A program made the translations under genes and the position numbers. Shown here piece by piece: positions 6,701 to 9,212 of a stretch of DNA of 9,212 nt; the stretch's first letter is position 1, and each line of letters starts with the position of its first letter. Origin of the DNA: DASYXZ01 sp035934315. GTDB taxonomy: Bacteria > Acidobacteriota > Terriglobia > UBA7540. Under the pieces are notes generated by a model. It ran no database searches, had not been told where the DNA came from, and worked only from the letters and a program-made list of their open reading frames with translations. The stretch is taken from positions 1 to 9,212 of the forward strand of contig DASYXZ010000047.1 in the NCBI GenBank assembly GCA_035934315.1. Direction: 5' to 3'.

Positions 6701-7562
6701 AGACGTCGACGCCGGTCGCCGCATCGAGCACCGTCCGCCAATAATCCGTGCCGCGCAGCAGTTGCGCGCGGTAAGAAGAGACGTCCTTAAGAGCTGTCGA
6801 AGTCATATCCACAAATATCGGTCGATAGGAGAGGCTCTGGATCTCCGCCAGTGACTGCCATTTCTTTGCCACCAATTTCCCCTCGGGGGCTTGCTCCCAT
6901 TCAATCTGCCACACGCCGATTCGCTGCAGGCGGTGCAGTCTCGCCCCCGTGCCCACAAACGTGTAACCCATCAGGGTCCTGATGCGGAGCGGAGAAGAAG
7001 ATTTGATCTCCAGGTCCGCCACTTTGAATTCAGCTCCGAGAAGCTCCGAGGTCAGGACAAGGGAGGATCGCAACTCTTCAAGAAAAGCTTCGCGACCGAG
7101 TGACAGCTTGGAGGAAAAACTGGCGCGCCGCACAACGAGAGTCGAATCCTCGCGGATTCGGTCGAGGGTTTGGGGGTGGAGCGACGCAGCTTCAAATTGC
7201 GGTGAAAGGAACGAGGCGAGCGCATGCACATCATCCCGGTTTTTGCGAAGCTCGATCCCCCAGCGCACGAAATTACCTTCGATTTCGCGGCTATATCGCT
7301 CGCTGGGAAAATCGTCCTCCTTTTGCCGGGCTTTTCGGATGAGTTCCTCGATGGGGGAGCGCGTCCGATACTGGGGGAGGATCCGATAATCGGGGAAAAG
7401 TGGAGTGGCCGCAGCCGCCTGCATCGCAGCTTCCTGGGCGGACATTGCGGAGGTCGCCCCGAACAATGGCGCGGGGAGGAAAAGTGCGGATGCACCGCCG
7501 CAGACGCCCAAGAAATCCCGTCGCGTCAACGCGGATTTGATTCGTCGTGGAGGGATTCCCAT
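3723..7562 (-). CDS. Giant Tat-exported FG-GAP/VCBS, ASPIC/UnbV, thioredoxin-like, TPR fusion protein
   Basis: Numbering is from the TTG at 7565; ATG 7562 (residue 2) is the preferred start. Order: Tat signal TRRDFLG (14-20) with hydrophobic stretch to about 40; an alpha/beta region resembling NTF2/SnoaL domains (about 95-245, tentative); seven FG-GAP/VCBS repeats with calcium-loop motifs starting at D298, D350, D402, D475, D526, D606 and D708 (for example DYDHDGFDDLY; those at 350 and 606 are degenerate), predicted to form a beta-propeller; ASPIC/UnbV domain (about 740-825, RWPSG at 801-805); TlpA/AhpC-like thioredoxin fold (about 866-1000); seven 34-residue TPRs (about 1033-1270). The thioredoxin domain reads WATWSPPS (893-900), so both CxxC cysteines are serine, while the cis-proline loop GLPTT (974-978) is kept. 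Redox activity is therefore unlikely, and a binding or scaffold role in the periplasm is inferred. It resembles CRTAC1-type proteins. It lies 165 bp behind lacI on the same strand; no clear Shine-Dalgarno is visible. Confidence 0.88.
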   Translation of the reverse strand: MGIPPRRIKSALTRRDFLGVCGGASALFLPAPLFGATSAMSAQEAAMQAAAATPLFPDYRILPQYRTRSPIEELIRKARQKEDDFPSERYSREIEGNFVRWGIELRKNRDDVHALASFLSPQFEAASLHPQTLDRIREDSTLVVRRASFSSKLSLGREAFLEELRSSLVLTSELLGAEFKVADLEIKSSSPLRIRTLMGYTFVGTGARLHRLQRIGVWQIEWEQAPEGKLVAKKWQSLAEIQSLSYRPIFVDMTSTALKDVSSYRAQLLRGTDYWRTVLDAATGVDVYGNNGIAAVDYDHDGFDDLYICQPSGLPNRLYHNRGDGTFEDVTEAAGVGVLDNTPGALFADINNNGEQDLVVVTANGPLLFLNQGNGKFKPKPGAFRFAQPPQGTFTGAAFGDYDRDGRLDIYFCLYSYYMGLEQYHFPLPYYDARNGPPNFLFHNEGDATFRDVTAATGLNQNNDRFSFDCTWCDFDNDGWPDLYVVNDFGRKNLYHNNRNGTFTDLAEAAGVADVGPGMSSCWFDYDNDGNFDLYVSDMWEAPGMRLTSQTSFLERMPADVRALFRHHAKGNSLFHNLGNGRFEDRSAAAGVEKAGWSWSCHAWDFGHDGRSHLYIANGMISGPSRDDLESFFWQQVISKSPADAHATVPYELGWNAINELIRSDGTWAGHQRNVFFYNNGDGTFSDISGAVGLDFSDDSRAFALADFDHDGRMEMALKNRTGPQLRILRCEATDLGNALAFRLRGTKSNRDAVGAVVILETSEGRQMKGLQAGTGFPSLHTKEIFFGIGKAVSARAEIRWPSGSVQHFEALPANHRLEIVEGSDKFRALAFRPHQPLSEIPAPQAAVPPPATFETWLVDPILAPVFELPDLSGQTHRLADLRGKAVALNFWATWSPPSVEAVRALDRSPMLRKSRSLEVLAINLDKPQDAAQVQAFVRENSVRLPILLASDDVTGIYNLVYHFMFDRRRNLGLPTTFLIDAKGFIVKVYQGSVDAGRLNSDRQDIPQTPEDRVRLALPFPGTLYLGQFKRNAFTYGAAFSQAGYFDQAIREFTLALETDPDYAEAHYNLGTLYLKQGKPDEARRHLQRALELRPEYPDALNNLGLLAAQAGETPEAIRYFQEAIGQQPDYALAFFNLGNIYRREQRFSDAKQALDRAVTLAPDDPEVNYGVGMLYAQTNDADRALKYWQRALQLRPDYPEALNNLGVLFLRQGRTAEAQEEFQKAMRVAADFDQPYLNLARLYMEQGEKTRARETLKELLSRHPEHAEARRMLEQLRP

Positions 7563-7587
7563 CAATGCACCCGACCCATTTGAGGTG

Positions 7588-7599
7588 TAGGAATTCCTA
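7588..7599. promoter_or_regulatory. 12-bp perfect palindrome ahead of the FG-GAP gene
   Basis: TAGGAATTCCTA is a perfect dyad ending about 26 bp upstream of the ATG at 7562. Its place in the leader of the minus-strand gene would suit a repressor or other dimeric regulator. It lacks the central CG step typical of LacI-family operators, so LacI binding is doubtful, and a 12-bp palindrome can occur by chance. Confidence 0.22.
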
Positions 7600-7704
7600 G
7601 CCCAGTGACATGGCCGCCTGCAATCAAGAAAGCTCGTCCATCTTCGAAACCGTCCTCAAGAGTCACAGCGAAATGGCTTGGAGGCGGATTCGAAGGAAAG
7701 AGGA

Positions 7705-7718
7705 TGGGCCATGGCCCA
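7705..7718. promoter_or_regulatory. 14-bp perfect palindrome between lacI and the FG-GAP gene
   Basis: TGGGCCATGGCCCA is a perfect 14-bp dyad without a loop, starting 10 bp past the lacI stop (7728-7730) and about 143 bp upstream of the next gene. It could be a protein-binding site or a weak transcription attenuator. With no spacer it is a poor hairpin and has no T-run, so a protein site is somewhat more likely. Confidence 0.28.
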
Positions 7719-7727
7719 ATGGCTAAA

Positions 7728-8744
7728 CTACCCGATGGCTCCATTTCCCCTGGCCTGCGCTGTGGAATTGCGCACTACAAGGTGGGTCTCCACCACGTAT
7801 TCGGCCCCGCACCGCTTTTTGGCGCGAAGGATATTCTGGAGGGCTTCAAAGGTGAGTCTGCCCAGGCGCTCACGTGAGAGATTGACGGTGGTGAGGGGGG
7901 GATAGGCGATTCGAGCGAAGTAGATGTCGTCGAATCCCACCACGGAAATATCGTCCGGAACCCGCACGCCCACCTCCCGAAGCGCGCTCATCACCCCGAT
8001 GGCGGTCAGATCGTTGCTGCACAATATGGCTGTGGGCAATGGCGAATGGCCCAGTAGAGCACGGACCGCGGCTTCGCCTCCATCCACTTTGTGATTGCCT
8101 TCCAGCACCCGCTGGGCGGACAGGCCGCGATGCCTCAAAGCGTTGATAAAAGCTTCGCGGCGAATCACCGCCGAGCGCAATTTCGGCGGGCCGGAAATGA
8201 AAGCGATATCTTTGTGGCCCAGGGCGTGCAGGTGTTCGATGGCCTGATAAATCCCTTCCGAATAGTTCACGCGAATGTTGCTCATGTGCGGCCCGATGTG
8301 GCCGAGGTCGAGAAAAACCACGGCCACCTCGTTGGCCGTCAACTGCTCGGCGAGAGCGGCGCCCAGCTCGGAGGTCATGATGGCCACCCCGCGCACCTTG
8401 TTCTCGATCATCTTGTGGACAGCCGCCTCGGTGCGGTTCGGATCATAGTTTGTGTTCGAGAGCAAGAGGTCAAACCCGCGGTCGAGAGCCGCCGCTTGAA
8501 AACTCTTGACGATTTCGGGGAAGAAAGGGTTCTCAATATCGGAAACGATCAAGCCGAAAAAATCGCTGCGGCCAACCGCCAGGCGCCGGGCGTGCGCGTC
8601 CTTGTAATAATTCAGCTTGCTGATCGCTTCAAGAACCCGGCGCCTGGTCTGGGGAGCCACGTACCGCGTCTTGTTCATCACATGGGAAACAGTGGTGACG
8701 GAGACCCCGGCCCGCTCTGCCACATCTTTCATTTGAAGCGCCAC
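7728..8744 (-). CDS. LacI-family transcriptional regulator
   Basis: The 338-residue length is typical. The N-terminal helix-turn-helix reads MKDVAERAGVSVTTVSHVMN (5-24), followed by the third helix and hinge (VAPQTRRRVLEAISKLNYYK, then HARRLAVGRS with the minor-groove Leu55). The periplasmic-binding-protein-like core follows: FFGLIVSDIENPFFPEI (62-78), the second-subdomain stretch GHKDIAFISGP, ILCSNDLTAIGVMSALREVG and VPDDISVVGFDDI, ending with the PPLTTV segment. Such proteins dimerise on a palindromic operator and respond to a small ligand, usually a sugar or nucleoside; the ligand cannot be named here. The GTG at 8744 is chosen because GAGGA lies ten bases upstream (complement of 8755-8759); ATG at 8732 would leave a complete HTH but has no ribosome site. 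A promoter and a 22-bp palindrome lie upstream, suggesting autoregulation. The next gene on the strand encodes the FG-GAP fusion protein. Confidence 0.95.
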   Translation of the reverse strand: MALQMKDVAERAGVSVTTVSHVMNKTRYVAPQTRRRVLEAISKLNYYKDAHARRLAVGRSDFFGLIVSDIENPFFPEIVKSFQAAALDRGFDLLLSNTNYDPNRTEAAVHKMIENKVRGVAIMTSELGAALAEQLTANEVAVVFLDLGHIGPHMSNIRVNYSEGIYQAIEHLHALGHKDIAFISGPPKLRSAVIRREAFINALRHRGLSAQRVLEGNHKVDGGEAAVRALLGHSPLPTAILCSNDLTAIGVMSALREVGVRVPDDISVVGFDDIYFARIAYPPLTTVNLSRERLGRLTFEALQNILRAKKRCGAEYVVETHLVVRNSTAQARGNGAIG

Positions 8745-8804
8745 TCTGTCTCAGTCCTCGCTCGTCGTCATCCGTTGATCAAATCTCAGCCGTCTTTTTT
8801 CGGC

Positions 8805-8812
8805 GAACGTTC
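8805..8812. promoter_or_regulatory. Possible secondary LacI-type operator in the lacI leader
   Basis: GAACGTTC is a perfect dyad with an AACGTT core, including the central CG step common in LacI-family operators. It lies between the predicted promoter and the GTG start, where a bound repressor could block elongation or loop to the main site at 8949-8970. At 8 bp it is short and may be chance. Confidence 0.25.
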
Positions 8813-8921
8813 AGACCTGCTCTGGTTCGCTTGTTCTGCGCAGCCGCGCGCTGAAAACTGACGGCTCCCATCTTCTTGAGCCTGCCGCTCCCGCCCGCCA
8901 ACCCTTGCTTTCTCGCAGCAA

Positions 8922-8950
8922 AGGATAGCCTTAGTCGGAGAATTTCACAA
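8922..8950 (-). promoter_or_regulatory. Predicted sigma70-type promoter of lacI
   Basis: On the minus strand, TTGTGA (-35, complement of 8945-8950) and TATCCT (-10, complement of 8922-8927) are separated by exactly 17 bases. Each box matches the consensus at four of six positions, including the most conserved TTG and the TA...T. Transcription would start near 8915, leaving a leader of about 170 nt before the GTG at 8744. The -35 box shares two bases with the palindrome at 8949-8970. Confidence 0.5.
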
Positions 8951-8970
8951 GGCGTTTGCGCAAGCGCCTT
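8949..8970. promoter_or_regulatory. Near-perfect 22-bp palindrome, candidate LacI operator
   Basis: The two 11-bp halves, AAGGCGTTTGC and GCAAGCGCCTT, are reverse complements except at one symmetric position. The centre is TTGCGCAA with a CG step at the axis (8959/8960), as in most LacI-family operators. It abuts and slightly overlaps the -35 box of the predicted lacI promoter, a position suited to autorepression. Binding by the adjacent LacI protein is inference. It could also serve a rightward promoter for a gene beyond the window. Confidence 0.55.
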
Positions 8971-9151
8971 TCATTTTGGCAATGATAATTGATGGCCCTG
9001 CCTCCGCAACTTCATGATACGCAACATCGCCTTTTCCATGAAAGTCAAAATATTATAATTGACTAATGTTAATCAGTACTGTCCCATCATAAGTTGAACA
9101 GATTCATTTGAATCCATGGATCTGGTTCTGGGATTTGGTCCTGGCAATGAG

Positions 9152-9178
9152 AAAAGGCCAATAAAATTGGGCTTTTTT
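9152..9178. terminator. Intrinsic terminator-like hairpin, probably bidirectional
   Basis: AAAAGGCCAAT (9152-9162), an AAA loop, and ATTGGGCTTTT (9166-9176) pair over 11 positions with a single G-G mismatch. The right arm runs into T6 (9173-9178), and the left arm's A-tract gives a T-run on the minus strand. No plus-strand gene precedes it in the window, so it most likely ends a leftward gene lying beyond 9212 and insulates lacI. Confidence 0.5.
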
Positions 9179-9212
9179 CGAAAATCGTGACATTCAGAAT
9201 TTGCAACATTTT

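Larger units (their letters stand above)
8745..9212. other. Non-coding regulatory region upstream of lacI
   Basis: No gene is supported in these 468 bases. The part next to lacI is a leader of about 170 nt, containing GAACGTTC at 8805-8812, followed by the promoter and operator described separately. From about 9040 the sequence becomes distinctly AT-rich, with an imperfect dyad TGACTAA-TG-TTAATCA (9060-9075), a hairpin GATTCA-TT-TGAATC (9101-9114) and ATCCATGGAT (9112-9121), then a terminator-like hairpin. The longest frame, 24 codons from ATG 9116, has no recognisable features. Confidence 0.5.

Noticed and set aside
8091..8861. 256-codon plus-strand frame opposite lacI
   Set aside because: Antisense shadow of a clear LacI protein; no homology-like features and no ribosome binding site.
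9116..9190. 24-codon plus-strand ORF at the right end
   Set aside because: No ribosome site; the terminator hairpin lies inside it.
1..9212. tRNA or rRNA genes
   Set aside because: Looked for tRNA-like cloverleaf and conserved rRNA motifs by eye; none seen, though a covariance-model scan was not possible.

Overview
The window looks like chromosomal sequence from a free-living, moderately GC-rich bacterium. The best guess is Verrucomicrobiota or a similar PVC or Acidobacteria-type soil or freshwater lineage. The reasons are a very large exported FG-GAP/ASPIC protein with a C-terminal TPR array, a HEAT-type tail, a lone LacI regulator and interspersed palindromic GTAG-type repeats. This is an inference from gene style; there is no rRNA or other marker gene.

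Left third (1-3001, plus strand): a type I restriction-modification region in an unusual order. The 3' half of a specificity gene (hsdS) enters from the left edge. It is followed by a 120-bp interspersed element, a small DUF4258-DUF2283 pair resembling a toxin-antitoxin module (first gene frameshifted), a second copy of the 120-bp element, and a full-length hsdM. Each element has two 19-bp palindromes in opposite orientation, each preceded by GTAG. That is the layout of a REP/BIME element mobilised by a RAYT (Y1) transposase. No hsdR is visible.

Middle (3002-3722): about 700 bp of mostly unassigned, possibly decayed sequence. Its one recognisable piece is a short HEAT-repeat-like C-terminal fragment.

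Right two thirds (3723-8744, minus strand): a lacI-family regulator followed by a giant Tat-exported protein of about 1280 residues. In order it carries an NTF2/SnoaL-like region, seven FG-GAP/VCBS repeats, an ASPIC/UnbV domain, a TlpA/thioredoxin-like domain and seven TPRs. The thioredoxin-like domain has lost both active-site cysteines (SPPS in place of CxxC). The two genes lie on the same strand 165 bp apart with no convincing promoter between them, so co-transcription or control by the LacI protein is plausible.

Right end (8745-9212): non-coding. It holds a sigma70-type promoter for lacI, a 22-bp near-perfect palindrome touching its -35 box (probable LacI operator), an AT-rich dyad-rich stretch, and a bidirectional-looking intrinsic terminator that probably ends a gene lying beyond the window.
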